From: a virus
DNA: 48,313 nucleotides
Direction: 5' to 3' (one strand)
Virus record (IMG/VR): IMGVR_UViG_3300027573_000048
Span: 1-48,313 of that record
Below are positions 32,446 through 41,697 of the stretch, piece by piece (position 1 is the stretch's first letter; each line of letters begins with the position of its first letter). The position numbers and the translations under genes are program-made. A model generated the notes under the pieces. That model was given only the letters and a program-made list of their open reading frames with translations. It was not told where the DNA came from and did not search any database.

Positions 32446-34422
32446 TTAATGGTTTATCGCAGCCGATAAGAGTTTGATTTTTGCAATACCGCTTTTTTTG
32501 TGGTGCTCAATGCTTTCCACCCATCCCGAGGCAATGTTTCCCTTCACGTCGGTGAATTCCAATTTATAGATTGGTTTATTTTTGATTTGCAGGAACTGAG
32601 CAGATGACATAGGAACTTCAACTTCAAAATTCTCCGCGATATAATCCTCGCTATTGACCAGGGTGACCTGACCGCCCTGTGTTCCGGAGGAAATCATTTC
32701 ATGATAAATCGGATCATCTATTTTGTGTGAGCCGGCATAATTTACCTGGAGAAATAATAAATCCCCGGCAGACAGGAAGATGGAGGGTGATTCGATTGTG
32801 ATTCCGGTTGGATTTATTGGAAATGTTGGCACAGTGATCTCAACTGGGTATGAAGCTATTAATACCATCCCTGAATCGTATCGTTTCCATGTTGCCCGAA
32901 TTATGGTGCCCGTGAGTAAAGTGCCAGAGGTCAGAAACAAGTCAAATCCAAACCGAAACCGGAAAACATTTTCTGTCAGCGGGGAAAAGCAGCTATCCAT
33001 CTGGGCTATCAGCGCTCCTTGTACCGTGCCATTACCGAATTCATTGCTTAAGTCGAAATTCGGTGCTGTGAAATCATCCCCGAATGGATAGAATGTCCAC
33101 TGAACCTCAATGGTGTTTATGATCGTGGCAGGAACGGTGATTGTTTCTGTATGTGTTCTTTGCGCCCGGAATCCAGTATCCTCTTGATTCAGGTATTTTA
33201 CAAGCGTTGAGGGGATCCGCTTCAGATTTCGTTTTGCAACTTCATAATTAAAAAACCGGGTATTGTAATAAACTTCAGGAGGAATTCCGAATACATCACC
33301 CTTTATTGCATCTGCAGTAAGAAGGGTTGTGTCCAGAGTTTCGCAGTCGATAACGATAATGTCTCCGTCGTAAGAATCATCCCCATCAATATAAATCGAT
33401 GCTATTACGTTTGAAGAAATCACCCAGTCACTTCCAAGATCCAGAACCGCGTTGATATTACACGTTCCGGTTACTGCATATTGCTCCTGCTTACATCCGA
33501 AAAGATTGATCTGGTCGGGGAATGCTCCTTCTCCAGCTGCACAGCCCAGCGATTCAATGATGTCGGCAGTGCCCAGCGTAACAGCTGCAAAATTTCTCGC
33601 CTGGTCAATAGACTGAATGATCTGGTAAACATTATCAACTGTAAACCGAACAGTATCGTTTAGTGTGTCATCCGTACGCTCCAGCACAAAAACAGGAAGG
33701 CCGGAGGTATAGTCGATGTACCAGGAAAGATCGCAAAGCCTGCATACATTCTTCAGGTAGTTTTCGAATGTCAGCAGCACGCCGTAAGGTGCATTTTGTG
33801 GATCACGGACCAGAAGCCCGTTAGTAAGCATAGCTCCTTCGAATTCCCCACCGATGTCCAGTGCTGTGGATCGGAAGCTTACCAGGCCATCCGTCATGAA
33901 GTTGATCAGATATGAACCGGCATCATGGAAGCGGTATGCTAGCGCCACGGGAGTTGCAAGATCAACACCTGTGCAGGGATCATACATCTGGATCTGATAA
34001 ATTGGAAGGTCGGCGATATCGCTTCCGTTCTTGGATTTACCAGCGTTCAGCGATACCTCCAGCTGCTTGTTATTATTGATCCTGGAGAAAAAAGAATTAT
34101 CAACCAGCTCGCATTGTGCATTACATTTTGTAACGTTCAGCTTTGCGCCCGATACGAAAATATATCCACGGAAAGCCGGCGCATAATCATTTCCTCCTGC
34201 ACATGCTTCCTCAACAAATACATCGATCAGCTGGCAGAAGCCCAGCTTACGAACCTCGCGAATGATTGCGAATGCTTCTCCGGAAAATGTAAGCTGTGCC
34301 CGCTCCAATGCCATGACTCCTCGCATTTCGTGATCGCGTTCCAAATAACTCTTCCATGCCTCCCACCCTTGCGGATCAGGAACCAGTGTGTTATTCAGAT
34401 ACCATCGGAACTGAGGATTCAT
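32446..34422 (-). CDS. Tail hub/baseplate-type protein
   Basis: A 658-aa protein directly after the tape measure gene. The N-terminal RWYLNNTLVPDPQGWEAW and several Cys pairs precede a mostly beta C-terminal two-thirds with a long insertion (about 310-560). Position matches the distal tail/hub proteins of siphoviruses. I do not recognise a catalytic domain. The last 40 residues are Lys-rich. Confidence 0.65.
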   Translation of the reverse strand: MNPQFRWYLNNTLVPDPQGWEAWKSYLERDHEMRGVMALERAQLTFSGEAFAIIREVRKLGFCQLIDVFVEEACAGGNDYAPAFRGYIFVSGAKLNVTKCNAQCELVDNSFFSRINNNKQLEVSLNAGKSKNGSDIADLPIYQIQMYDPCTGVDLATPVALAYRFHDAGSYLINFMTDGLVSFRSTALDIGGEFEGAMLTNGLLVRDPQNAPYGVLLTFENYLKNVCRLCDLSWYIDYTSGLPVFVLERTDDTLNDTVRFTVDNVYQIIQSIDQARNFAAVTLGTADIIESLGCAAGEGAFPDQINLFGCKQEQYAVTGTCNINAVLDLGSDWVISSNVIASIYIDGDDSYDGDIIVIDCETLDTTLLTADAIKGDVFGIPPEVYYNTRFFNYEVAKRNLKRIPSTLVKYLNQEDTGFRAQRTHTETITVPATIINTIEVQWTFYPFGDDFTAPNFDLSNEFGNGTVQGALIAQMDSCFSPLTENVFRFRFGFDLFLTSGTLLTGTIIRATWKRYDSGMVLIASYPVEITVPTFPINPTGITIESPSIFLSAGDLLFLQVNYAGSHKIDDPIYHEMISSGTQGGQVTLVNSEDYIAENFEVEVPMSSAQFLQIKNKPIYKLEFTDVKGNIASGWVESIEHHKKSGIAKIKLLSAAINH

Positions 34423-37385
34423 TTTCGGTATATGAGTGATAAGGGTGTTTGAAGTTGTGAGAGCTGTGAATTCACAGCATGAAGCATAGCGGCATTTGAG
34501 CGGTCGGAAGCAATTACAGAATCATTGAGTGTGTCCAAGTCTTCCCATTGTGCATCTGCAATAGCCCGTGCGAGGCTCTTTTCATTGATCTGAGCTCCTG
34601 CGATCTGCATGAGAACCGCTTTCTGTGCAAGTTCTTTTCCTATGGAAGGCCGCTGGAAATTACCGTAAGCAGATACACTTGGCATGTCAATTCCTTTTCC
34701 GGCTAACATCGCGTTTGCGAAATCCGCTGATACTTTATCGTTGTGAATAGCAGAAAATGCCGGGAAGAAAGCTTTGTTTTTATCTGCCGAAAACACCCTT
34801 TCCCCTACTGATAATCTGGCAGGGACATCATCTGAAGTGGATGTTCCGGGACCCTTTACGAATTCAACTCCCTTTGCAAATCGCGGCGGTGTCTGGCTTT
34901 CAATCTTTGCGATTTCAATAGCTCCCAATGCTGCTGATAATGCAGCCAGGATGTAACCCTGCGGAGGCCCGGTTGCGATTGCTGAGGTAACTGCCAGTGC
35001 AGTGTTAATGATTGCCTGGGAAAGTTGTGCAGACTTCTGGGCTTCCCATGCTTTAAGCTTTGCCTTTGCTTCTTCCTGGCGGTATTTTTCTTCAATATCC
35101 TGACGCTCTTTGGTGGACAATTTTTTGTTTGCAAGTTCCGCATCACGCTCCCGCTCGATCGCTTCCAGTTTCGCATCAAGCGTGTTCTGGATTTCCTGCA
35201 TTTCAAGATCGGTCCGGAATTGAGTTATCGCAGTTGCAACCTGGATAGCCATATCGGTGTACTGCTTTATCGCTGCACGCTGACGATCCAAATCCTGTTG
35301 GCGCAATTCCTCCAGCTGATCGTAATATGCTTTATCTGCATCGGCTTTCGCCTGGTTGGTTTCCGCATCGATCTTTTGAATTTCCGTTGAAAAAACTTTT
35401 TGATCAGCAACATTCTTTTCCGATAACTCAAAAGTTCTCTGAGCTGCTAGTTTATCAGCATCTGCTTGTGCTTCTAATAGCTGCTTGTGAAGCTCCAGCT
35501 GTTGAGCACTACCCTGTTCTGTACTTGCAAGTCCGGCCTCGATCCGATTCTGATCTGATGTGTTTAATTTTTCCTGAAGCGCGAAAGTTTGTTCGATTAT
35601 TTCTCTTTCATTTTCAAGCTTCAGCTGCCGGACCTCATCATTAGCTCTTGCAATAATCAGTAGCCGTTGCGCTTCGGTATTTTTGGTGCCTTCCAGCGAC
35701 AGCAGATCAATCTGAGCCTGCTTCTGAATGAGAGCAGCCTTTAATCCTTCCTCTTGCTGTGTACCCTTTTCAACTTCGATCAGGTGGGTTTGAATAACCG
35801 CCTTTTCATCTTCGAGTCTTTGCAGCAGCAATTCCTTTTCACGTTGCTTCTGCTTTTCAAGCTCTTCGATTCTTTTCCTGGCTTCTTCCCTTTCTGCCTG
35901 GGTTAAATTTTCCCTGGCAACGAGTTGCTCTTTTGTGGAATTAGCAATGTTATCCCGGAGCGATCTTTCAAGGTTGATCCTGTCGTTAATTGTTCCCAGT
36001 AATATTTCGGCAGATTCGATCTCTGCATCCAGATCCTCGTTACCAGCCCTCCGTTCGTCTTTAAGATTTTTAATTACCTGTAACTGTTCACGGTAATCAT
36101 CATTCAGCGCTTCAATGGAATTGCGCTCGTTTTCAAAGAATGCTGCTGAGGTAATTGCTGCATCCTTTTTAGCATCGGCAATCTGAACTTCTATTTTTGC
36201 CAGCTCAATAGCCGAAGCGCCTCGAGCCCTTGCAAGAGCAAGTTCGGTTTCCAGAGCTTTAATTTTAATTTCTTCCTGAGCTGCAAACGTTGCTTCCAGT
36301 TGCTTTAACAGCGTGAGTGATTCAGCCTGTTCTTCATTAAGTTTTTTCTGGCTTTCAGCAGCTGTATCAGCATGGTTTGAAAAGATTAACAATGCACCGG
36401 CGAGAGCTCCCAATGCAGCCACGAGAAGTCCTGCAGGATTAGCAGCCATTGCAGCATTAAGGGCTCGCTGCGCGACAGTTGCCGCAACCCTTATGATTAC
36501 GCTTTTGCTTTCAAGACCGTTTTCAACAACGGTCAGTGCATTCTTAAGCTTCAGCTGAGTGTTGGTGATCAGCTGAATTGCTGCCGATTCTTTCTGTAAC
36601 AGATTTTGTATCTGCTGAAGTCCATTGGAAATATTCAGCAGGGCAACCAGGCGAAGCTGAACTTCCTGCATGTCCTCCAACCGGAATCCGAATAATGCTG
36701 CCGATCCTTCTGCAACCTGGAATGCTCCGGTTACTCCCTGAATGGCCTGAACAGATCCATCCAGACTCCTGGTATCACTTGCCAGGTTACGGACCTGAAG
36801 GTTTACATCGCTGATAGCGTCTTCCAATTCTGCAGCTCGCTTAACGGCTTTCTGGAATTCTTCTTCGGGAAGCGTGCCTGATGCGAGATCCTGTTTCAGC
36901 TGACGAAGCTCTGTTCTGAGCGAAACAACATGCCCGCGAACATTTTCAACACCCTTCTGATTTGAAAAAGTTGTATTGAGAATCTTACCCAGCTCCTCGA
37001 AAGAAAGTCCTGTTTCCTTAACGTCCTGTGCTGTTACCTGGGCAACCTGACCGGTTTTATTGAACGCTTCCTGAACCTTCTGGATGAAAGTATTCAGGGC
37101 TGAGGAGGTGGCTCCTCCTGCGAGATTCTTGGAAACATTATCCAGTTGCTTACCCGCCTTTTCGAAGCCGGCAGCCATGGTCTGGGCGCCTTTGGTAGCC
37201 TTATCTGATTGAGCATTGACAGTAGAAAGACTCTTTGCCCGCTGGTCCAGCTCCTGATTCGTTTTGCGGATCAGGTCGGCAGTCGTTTTGTCCACAGCAC
37301 CGATCTTTTCAAGTTGATCGATCGCCGGCTGGAATTTACTGGTGTCAGCTATCAGCTCTATTACCAGCTGATCCGTTTGCGCCAT
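34419..37385 (-). CDS. Tape measure protein
   Basis: A 988-aa protein that is almost entirely helical, with long coiled coils (about 360-790) and hydrophobic segments at about 315-340 and 820-850. Glu/Lys/Gln-rich heptads dominate. The C-terminal FAKGVEFVKGPGTSTSDDVPARLSVGERVFSADKN-type region is a frequent ending of tape measure proteins, although I give it here only in outline (about 860-905). It sets tail length and is ejected with the DNA. It overlaps the hub gene by 4 bases, and the -1 chaperone extension runs into its first codons. Confidence 0.88.
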   Translation of the reverse strand: MAQTDQLVIELIADTSKFQPAIDQLEKIGAVDKTTADLIRKTNQELDQRAKSLSTVNAQSDKATKGAQTMAAGFEKAGKQLDNVSKNLAGGATSSALNTFIQKVQEAFNKTGQVAQVTAQDVKETGLSFEELGKILNTTFSNQKGVENVRGHVVSLRTELRQLKQDLASGTLPEEEFQKAVKRAAELEDAISDVNLQVRNLASDTRSLDGSVQAIQGVTGAFQVAEGSAALFGFRLEDMQEVQLRLVALLNISNGLQQIQNLLQKESAAIQLITNTQLKLKNALTVVENGLESKSVIIRVAATVAQRALNAAMAANPAGLLVAALGALAGALLIFSNHADTAAESQKKLNEEQAESLTLLKQLEATFAAQEEIKIKALETELALARARGASAIELAKIEVQIADAKKDAAITSAAFFENERNSIEALNDDYREQLQVIKNLKDERRAGNEDLDAEIESAEILLGTINDRINLERSLRDNIANSTKEQLVARENLTQAEREEARKRIEELEKQKQREKELLLQRLEDEKAVIQTHLIEVEKGTQQEEGLKAALIQKQAQIDLLSLEGTKNTEAQRLLIIARANDEVRQLKLENEREIIEQTFALQEKLNTSDQNRIEAGLASTEQGSAQQLELHKQLLEAQADADKLAAQRTFELSEKNVADQKVFSTEIQKIDAETNQAKADADKAYYDQLEELRQQDLDRQRAAIKQYTDMAIQVATAITQFRTDLEMQEIQNTLDAKLEAIERERDAELANKKLSTKERQDIEEKYRQEEAKAKLKAWEAQKSAQLSQAIINTALAVTSAIATGPPQGYILAALSAALGAIEIAKIESQTPPRFAKGVEFVKGPGTSTSDDVPARLSVGERVFSADKNKAFFPAFSAIHNDKVSADFANAMLAGKGIDMPSVSAYGNFQRPSIGKELAQKAVLMQIAGAQINEKSLARAIADAQWEDLDTLNDSVIASDRSNAAMLHAVNSQLSQLQTPLSLIYRK

Positions 37386-37653
37386 TGTTCAGGTAGAACT
37401 TTTTGCACTGATCTAAAAAAAAGAAGTAATCATAAATCGATAACTCCTCTACTTTTCTTTGTGGCGGCAACCACCTCTCCAGGGACATTTGATCGAGTAA
37501 CTGATCATGAACTAGAGATTGGATTTGATGGATGAAAGATGATTTGAGTGTATCTCCCTCACCATCCGGATCACTTGTGAATAAGTCTGGAAATTCTGTT
37601 CGTACTCTTCCATATACGGAATCAACTCCTTGACAGGCTTGGAGAAAAAAAAA
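37345..37653 (-). CDS. -1 frame extension of the tail assembly chaperone
   Basis: A 102-codon frame with no early ATG. It opens immediately after a TGA and begins on a run of nine T (37653-37645), in which T TTT TTT is a canonical -1 slippery heptamer in the frame of the upstream gene. It stays open past the frame-0 stop at 37512, fills the gap before the tape measure gene and ends at 37345, 41 bases inside it. Near its end it reads VEELSIYDYFFFLDQCKKF. This matches the gpG/gpGT arrangement of tail assembly chaperones. The frameshift itself is inferred. Confidence 0.65.
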   Translation of the reverse strand, partial: FFFLQACQGVDSVYGRVRTEFPDLFTSDPDGEGDTLKSSFIHQIQSLVHDQLLDQMSLERWLPPQRKVEELSIYDYFFFLDQCKKFYLNNGANGSAGNRADS

Positions 37654-38144
37654 TCATGCTCGGTAACGGACTCTTTCCAGAATGGAATTTTTATTTCCAG
37701 ATTGTAAGCCATGTCGTACCGGTGCGGATTCTCCGTTTCGTCGAAGTACACAATCGAGGCCAGCTTCCAGACTAAATCCGGCTCGACAATGAACATCATT
37801 CTTTCCTTTCGGTAATTTAGTATTTTCTCCCAGTCTCCAATGGCTGTGAAGGCGTCTCCAAGATTGATTTTACCGGCTTCCCCGGAAATAGCGTAACGTA
37901 TTTTCTGCAGCAGGATCAGCTCGGCATCCAATTCCTCCTGGTACAAAGCTTTCGAAGTTCTCTTGTTCAGCTCGTCGTAGAACACCATAGCCTGAAGACC
38001 TCGGAGCGATGGTGTTTTGAAGATGTCAGGATATTTCCAGTACGTTTTATCGGCAATGTCGAATGCGAATTTCACCGGCTCATGAACTGGGACCGGGAAA
38101 ACAGGTGTGCGCTGCGAATTCTTACTGGCGGTTCTTACCTGCAT
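37512..38144 (-). CDS. Tail assembly chaperone (frame 0 product)
   Basis: A 210-aa soluble, mixed helical protein directly upstream of the tape measure gene, as for lambda gpG. Residues about 30-55 and 75-125 are helical; EHDFFFSKPVKEL (about 162-174) is coded over the T9 slippery run. The frame-0 product ends HLSSIKSNL. No motif identifies it, so the call depends on position and on the long -1 frame. Confidence 0.65.
   Translation of the reverse strand: MQVRTASKNSQRTPVFPVPVHEPVKFAFDIADKTYWKYPDIFKTPSLRGLQAMVFYDELNKRTSKALYQEELDAELILLQKIRYAISGEAGKINLGDAFTAIGDWEKILNYRKERMMFIVEPDLVWKLASIVYFDETENPHRYDMAYNLEIKIPFWKESVTEHDFFFSKPVKELIPYMEEYEQNFQTYSQVIRMVREIHSNHLSSIKSNL
37645..37653 (-). promoter_or_regulatory. 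Slippery sequence T9 for -1 frameshift
   Basis: Nine T residues on the coding strand. In frame 0 the codons are GAT TTT TTT TTC, so T TTT TTT satisfies X XXY YYZ. The -1 frame has a TGA ending just before the run and then none for 102 codons. Confidence 0.65.
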
Positions 38145-38385
38145 TAGCGAGAACGTTTTGAAGTTGATACAGCGGGTGAACGCTTACCCCTGACTGCTTT
38201 GGTTTTGACAGCTCGATCTTTCCCGTGCTTGGGTAAATCCGAACGTTTATGCTTCCGCTGGCCTGATCCTTCCAGTCCTCTCCGTAAGTCTGACAACCGC
38301 ACGGAGCCCAGAATGCGAAGCCCGCGACCTTTAGTTGATTCTGCATTTGCAGCGATAGTTTGGATATGGAAGCAGATTGTTTCAT
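38122..38385 (-). CDS. Small hypothetical protein
   Basis: An 87-aa soluble protein with FWAPCGCQTYG (about 25-35). Its C-terminus overlaps the chaperone start by 23 bases. It shares about 240 bases, in another frame, with the longer membrane ORF to the right. Its composition is ordinary for protein, whereas the other frame becomes Arg/Lys/Ser-rich here, so I favour this frame for 38144-38385. Confidence 0.6.
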   Translation of the reverse strand: MKQSASISKLSLQMQNQLKVAGFAFWAPCGCQTYGEDWKDQASGSINVRIYPSTGKIELSKPKQSGVSVHPLYQLQNVLANAGKNRQ

Positions 38386-38683
38386 GTACTGAAGCGATTT
38401 GCATGAGGATGGATATAAACCCGTTGATGCCGATGGTCAAAATGCAGATAAGGGGAATCTGGTAAGCGGGATCCGCAAACCCGTATCGATAATGGAACGC
38501 TGCACACTGAACAAGTGACCATATCCCTCCCATGCACAGCAGGCAGTCGAATAGCGGCTTTGAAAACCATGAGTAACCGGTAGCATCGGAAAGGAAAGCA
38601 AGCAGGTTTCCCGGGCGTGTGACCTTGTGAATGGCCAGGCATACCAGGGAGAAGACAACTGCAAGGATCAGGATGGTGGACAA
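38144..38683 (-). CDS. Membrane protein between terminase and tail genes
   Basis: A 179-aa frame. Residues 1-100 are a convincing membrane protein: hydrophobic segments at about 1-20, 43-63 and 74-95, with a FDCLLCMGGIWS Cys pair in the middle that resembles a family common in Bacteroidota phages. From about residue 110 it becomes basic and low in hydrophobics, over the 87-aa gene in another frame. The real product may end early through a frameshift or the overlap may be genuine; the C-terminus is uncertain. Confidence 0.6.
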   Translation of the reverse strand: MSTILILAVVFSLVCLAIHKVTRPGNLLAFLSDATGYSWFSKPLFDCLLCMGGIWSLVQCAAFHYRYGFADPAYQIPLICILTIGINGFISILMQIASVHETICFHIQTIAANAESTKGRGLRILGSVRLSDLRRGLEGSGQRKHKRSDLPKHGKDRAVKTKAVRGKRSPAVSTSKRSR

Positions 38684-38755
38684 ATCTTAACGGAATGTTT
38701 ATTAACAACACCAAAAGTAAAGATATTTTCAACACTTCAAATCCCGCAATAAAAT

Positions 38756-40075
38756 TTATACCTCCACGAACCTGTTGAAAAGATACCGCATCGTGTCCAG
38801 GCAGTCCAGCTGCTGAGTCGGATCCTCCCGGTTTTCTTTTTTCAGCTTTCCATCAGCCCGGATTTCTCCGAACATACAATCGAAGATCAGCCCCTGGCAG
38901 TTTTCCTCATCCATCAAAACATCGAAGGAAGCGAGCACCCGGTTGCAGTGCACCTGGTTTTCCTCAATCTTGGGATTGTTCCTGAGCTGAATCTGGCCGT
39001 CCATGAGCCTCAGCTTATCCTGTATCACGTCGTAGTAGTTCAGATCATCCCGAACCAGCGCTGAGGAGTTCAGGCCCGTAGAATCGCCTGTAACGATGAA
39101 ATCCGCATTCGGATAACGGGTATCAATCACATCGCAAAGCTTGTAGATGTCCGAATTGGGAAGCTTGATCACCTCCACGCACCGGATTTTATCATCACCA
39201 GGTAGCTGCCATATGGAGCAGCATATCGGGTTTCGGTTGAAGTCAAAGCTCAGGTAAGTCATGTGCTTGGGATCAAAAACGACCCTTCCTACATGCTTGG
39301 TAGCTTTGAAATTGTAAACAAACGGGCTGGTTACCTCGCGAACACCGAAAAGCCCCTTGGTAAACACCCGGTGCCAGTAAGGATTTGATTCCAGCAACCC
39401 CTCATGGAACGCGATACGCTGAGCTGGACAGAAAGGGTTGTGATCATACGTCGCATGCGTTACCCGGTAGGTCAGGTTGTAGGATTTTCCTTTCACCTCG
39501 TAGGTTTTAACCGCCCTGAAGTCTTCTCCTTCTGGCTTTCCCTTGAAGAATTGCTTCCAGAGCCAGAAATCCTGGTACCGGCCGTCGCACTCCGGGTTGA
39601 AGGTCATATCGACTTTGATCCTTCCGTAATCCGAACGCAGGGATGTGATCAGCACGGTCCAATCATCTTCGGTGAGCTGGTTGCCTTCCTCCACCCAGGT
39701 GTGTGATGGGTTGGAAAATGATTTGATCTTTCCCGGATCATCAAAACCCCGGCCGACAAACCGGTTTCCATTTGCGCAGATGATTTCCAGCGGGTGGGTT
39801 TTAAAAACAAACAGATCCTCCAGACCCCACTTGGAAACCACATCCTTGATCATCTGCCACTGGGATTCCTGTACGGTATTGAATTGTTTCTTTGCCAGGA
39901 TGCAGCGGAAGTAGGAATCGCTGAGGCATTTTACGATGTAACGCTGTGCAGTGTCGCGGGATTTACCGGAGTCGCGGCCTCCGTAGATCAGATCAATGTC
40001 GATATCTTCATCGACAGATAGGTGGTGAAACCTGTCCAGAAAAGCCTTCTTTGGAATACGGATGTTGTAGTTCAA
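38756..40075 (-). CDS. terL: Terminase large subunit
   Basis: A 439-aa packaging ATPase-nuclease. Walker A is GGRDSGKS (32-39), and HTWVEEGNQ (125-133) holds the Walker B acidic pair E129/E130. The C-terminal nuclease has FDFNRNP (about 276) and VTGDSTG (about 336) for its metal-binding Asp residues. Terminase_3-type length. It cuts concatemers and drives DNA into the head through the portal. It starts overlapping the small subunit stop. Confidence 0.93.
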   Translation of the reverse strand: MNYNIRIPKKAFLDRFHHLSVDEDIDIDLIYGGRDSGKSRDTAQRYIVKCLSDSYFRCILAKKQFNTVQESQWQMIKDVVSKWGLEDLFVFKTHPLEIICANGNRFVGRGFDDPGKIKSFSNPSHTWVEEGNQLTEDDWTVLITSLRSDYGRIKVDMTFNPECDGRYQDFWLWKQFFKGKPEGEDFRAVKTYEVKGKSYNLTYRVTHATYDHNPFCPAQRIAFHEGLLESNPYWHRVFTKGLFGVREVTSPFVYNFKATKHVGRVVFDPKHMTYLSFDFNRNPICCSIWQLPGDDKIRCVEVIKLPNSDIYKLCDVIDTRYPNADFIVTGDSTGLNSSALVRDDLNYYDVIQDKLRLMDGQIQLRNNPKIEENQVHCNRVLASFDVLMDEENCQGLIFDCMFGEIRADGKLKKENREDPTQQLDCLDTMRYLFNRFVEV

Positions 40076-40578
40076 TCAACGGTCACGGATATGTTCACTG
40101 TTTTCTGCTGGTTGTCCTTCTCGAAAAGTCCCACATGTCGGCCCAGAGCATCCAGCGCCTGCGGTTTGCTGTGCATCTTGAATTGAATCACATTCACCAC
40201 TCGCTTGGCCTTCCTGTCGTAGTAGGAAGATGTCTTCACCGATTCAATGGCTGCTGTAATTTCGCGGGGAAGCTTTTTCAGGTTGACCATCCCGCCATCC
40301 TCATCCAGAAAGTCCACGATGTTTGCTTCAATAATTTTCTTGTATTCCCGTGCAATCCCTTCCACGGTTACCTCCAGCCTGGCTGCTGTCTTTGCCTGGA
40401 GTTCTTTGATTTTGTTCTTAATCTTTGGCTGCTTCATCAGCTCGTGAGCTGTGATGTGCGATCGCGTTTTTGAATACCCGGCACGAGCAGCTGCAGCTGC
40501 CCCGTTGAGATCCACCACGAATTCCTGGCAGAATCGTTCCTGAATTGGGGAGAGCTTGTTGGATTTTGGCTTGATCAT
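40072..40578 (-). CDS. terS: Terminase small subunit
   Basis: A 168-aa protein of Terminase_2 type. LSPIQERFCQEFVVDLNGAA (about 10-29) and AARAGYSKTRSHITAHELM contain the N-terminal HTH, the usual DNA-recognition element. A central helix region and a C-terminal beta segment (about 135-168) follow. It directs TerL to the packaging site and is coupled to terL by overlap. Confidence 0.9.
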   Translation of the reverse strand: MIKPKSNKLSPIQERFCQEFVVDLNGAAAAARAGYSKTRSHITAHELMKQPKIKNKIKELQAKTAARLEVTVEGIAREYKKIIEANIVDFLDEDGGMVNLKKLPREITAAIESVKTSSYYDRKAKRVVNVIQFKMHSKPQALDALGRHVGLFEKDNQQKTVNISVTVD

Positions 40579-40607
40579 CTTAACGCAATGTTTACAAAAT
40601 TAACGAA

Positions 40608-40931
40608 TTATTCAGAATCCGCAACTTTAACCATTTCAGCTTGAACGATGATGAAGTTTAGGACCTTGGAATAACAGGGAGCGCATCTCATATCCAGCAT
40701 TGTGCCGTGCTTTGCGTTGTAGTGTGCGAATGATTTAACCCAGAGAGCGCTGCCCCTGAACCGAATTCCGAAATTTTGTTTCATCCACTGAATAGCTTCG
40801 GCATGAAATGGGTTTTCCTGAGAAGCAATAGCATCGTCAACAATTTTCCTCACCTGGCTGCACCTGGTTTGTGCATCTGTGGTGAGATCCGTCAGGATGG
40901 TCCTGATTTCTTTTAGTGTTTCGGTGGTCAT
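40608..40931 (-). CDS. Hypothetical protein
   Basis: A 107-aa soluble protein with Cys at about 80 and 83 (MRCAPCYSK) in its C-terminal half. It precedes the terminase by 29 bases and overlaps the upstream gene stop by 4. No family recognised. Confidence 0.65.
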   Translation of the reverse strand: MTTETLKEIRTILTDLTTDAQTRCSQVRKIVDDAIASQENPFHAEAIQWMKQNFGIRFRGSALWVKSFAHYNAKHGTMLDMRCAPCYSKVLNFIIVQAEMVKVADSE

Positions 40932-41260
40932 GAGATTTTCGAATTGATAAATTTTATGAACTCAACACATCGGTGATGTAGGTTCGGCAAGTCAGCTTCC
41001 ATCACACACTGATTCAGTCCTAACTTCAGGAAAAGAATTTGCTGATCATCTTCGTGGTGGGCTTTCAGTTTTTTGAACACCGGCATGATCGCATTCCAGT
41101 CGCTGTCGTAATAAAAATTAACAGGATCTTCCCTGCTTAGCAGCTTCGAGGTTCTGGGAGAATCACCTGGGACCCATCCAGCCCCTCTTGTCCTGGTGAG
41201 CTTTTCGCCCATAAACACAGCGATCAGCTGGTTTCCGGTTTCGATTTCTTCTCTGGTCAT
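40928..41260 (-). CDS. Hypothetical protein
   Basis: A 110-aa protein with an N-terminal Gly/Arg/Trp segment (LTRTRGAGWVPGDS) followed by an acidic helical part. It is of a type common in Bacteroidota phage replication blocks (short protein around a GWVPGD motif), but I can give no function. ATGA overlaps at both ends. Confidence 0.65.
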   Translation of the reverse strand: MTREEIETGNQLIAVFMGEKLTRTRGAGWVPGDSPRTSKLLSREDPVNFYYDSDWNAIMPVFKKLKAHHEDDQQILFLKLGLNQCVMEADLPNLHHRCVEFIKFINSKIS

Positions 41261-41697
41261 ATTTCCTTGATTTCAATGTTGAATATTGCTTTCATCAGCT
41301 TGCATTTGATCCGGTATGCCCGGTTCTTTCGGGTGATATCGCTCTTCACATCCTCGACGATTTCCTTCCCCGCGAGCGTGTAAACAAAATCAGCAACGTA
41401 GGAGCAGACTTTCATCCCGCCGATCACAAAGTCATACCGGACCTGTAACCTGAGATCGTGGATCTGCTTGTAGCGCTGCATCAGGTTCAGTTCCTGGTAC
41501 CGGTCAGCTTCCTTGATCGAATCGAACAGGATCCCATCGCGAAGCTGCTTCTGGTTTCGGTATTTGGAAGGTTTCGGCGCTTCGATGACATTTCCAACGG
41601 GCCCAGGATAAATTATCTTCCCGGCTCCACCGGTTACAGTGAGCTGCTTCTGCAGGATCGCTTCCATGGTCCACGGTTTGGATTTACTCATTGCCAC
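41257..41697 (-). CDS. DUF1064 nuclease-like protein
   Basis: A 146-aa protein with the DUF1064 pattern: KYRNQKQLRDGILFDSIKEADRY-like opening (about 40-62), LQVRYDF, VADFVYTLAGKEIVEDVKS (about 109-127), where D and E-D-V-K form a PD-(D/E)XK nuclease core, and a final KCKLMKAIF. The family occurs in phage replication blocks; Holliday-junction resolution or endonuclease activity is proposed. The first 10 bases overlap the preceding gene. Confidence 0.85.
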   Translation of the reverse strand: MAMSKSKPWTMEAILQKQLTVTGGAGKIIYPGPVGNVIEAPKPSKYRNQKQLRDGILFDSIKEADRYQELNLMQRYKQIHDLRLQVRYDFVIGGMKVCSYVADFVYTLAGKEIVEDVKSDITRKNRAYRIKCKLMKAIFNIEIKEI

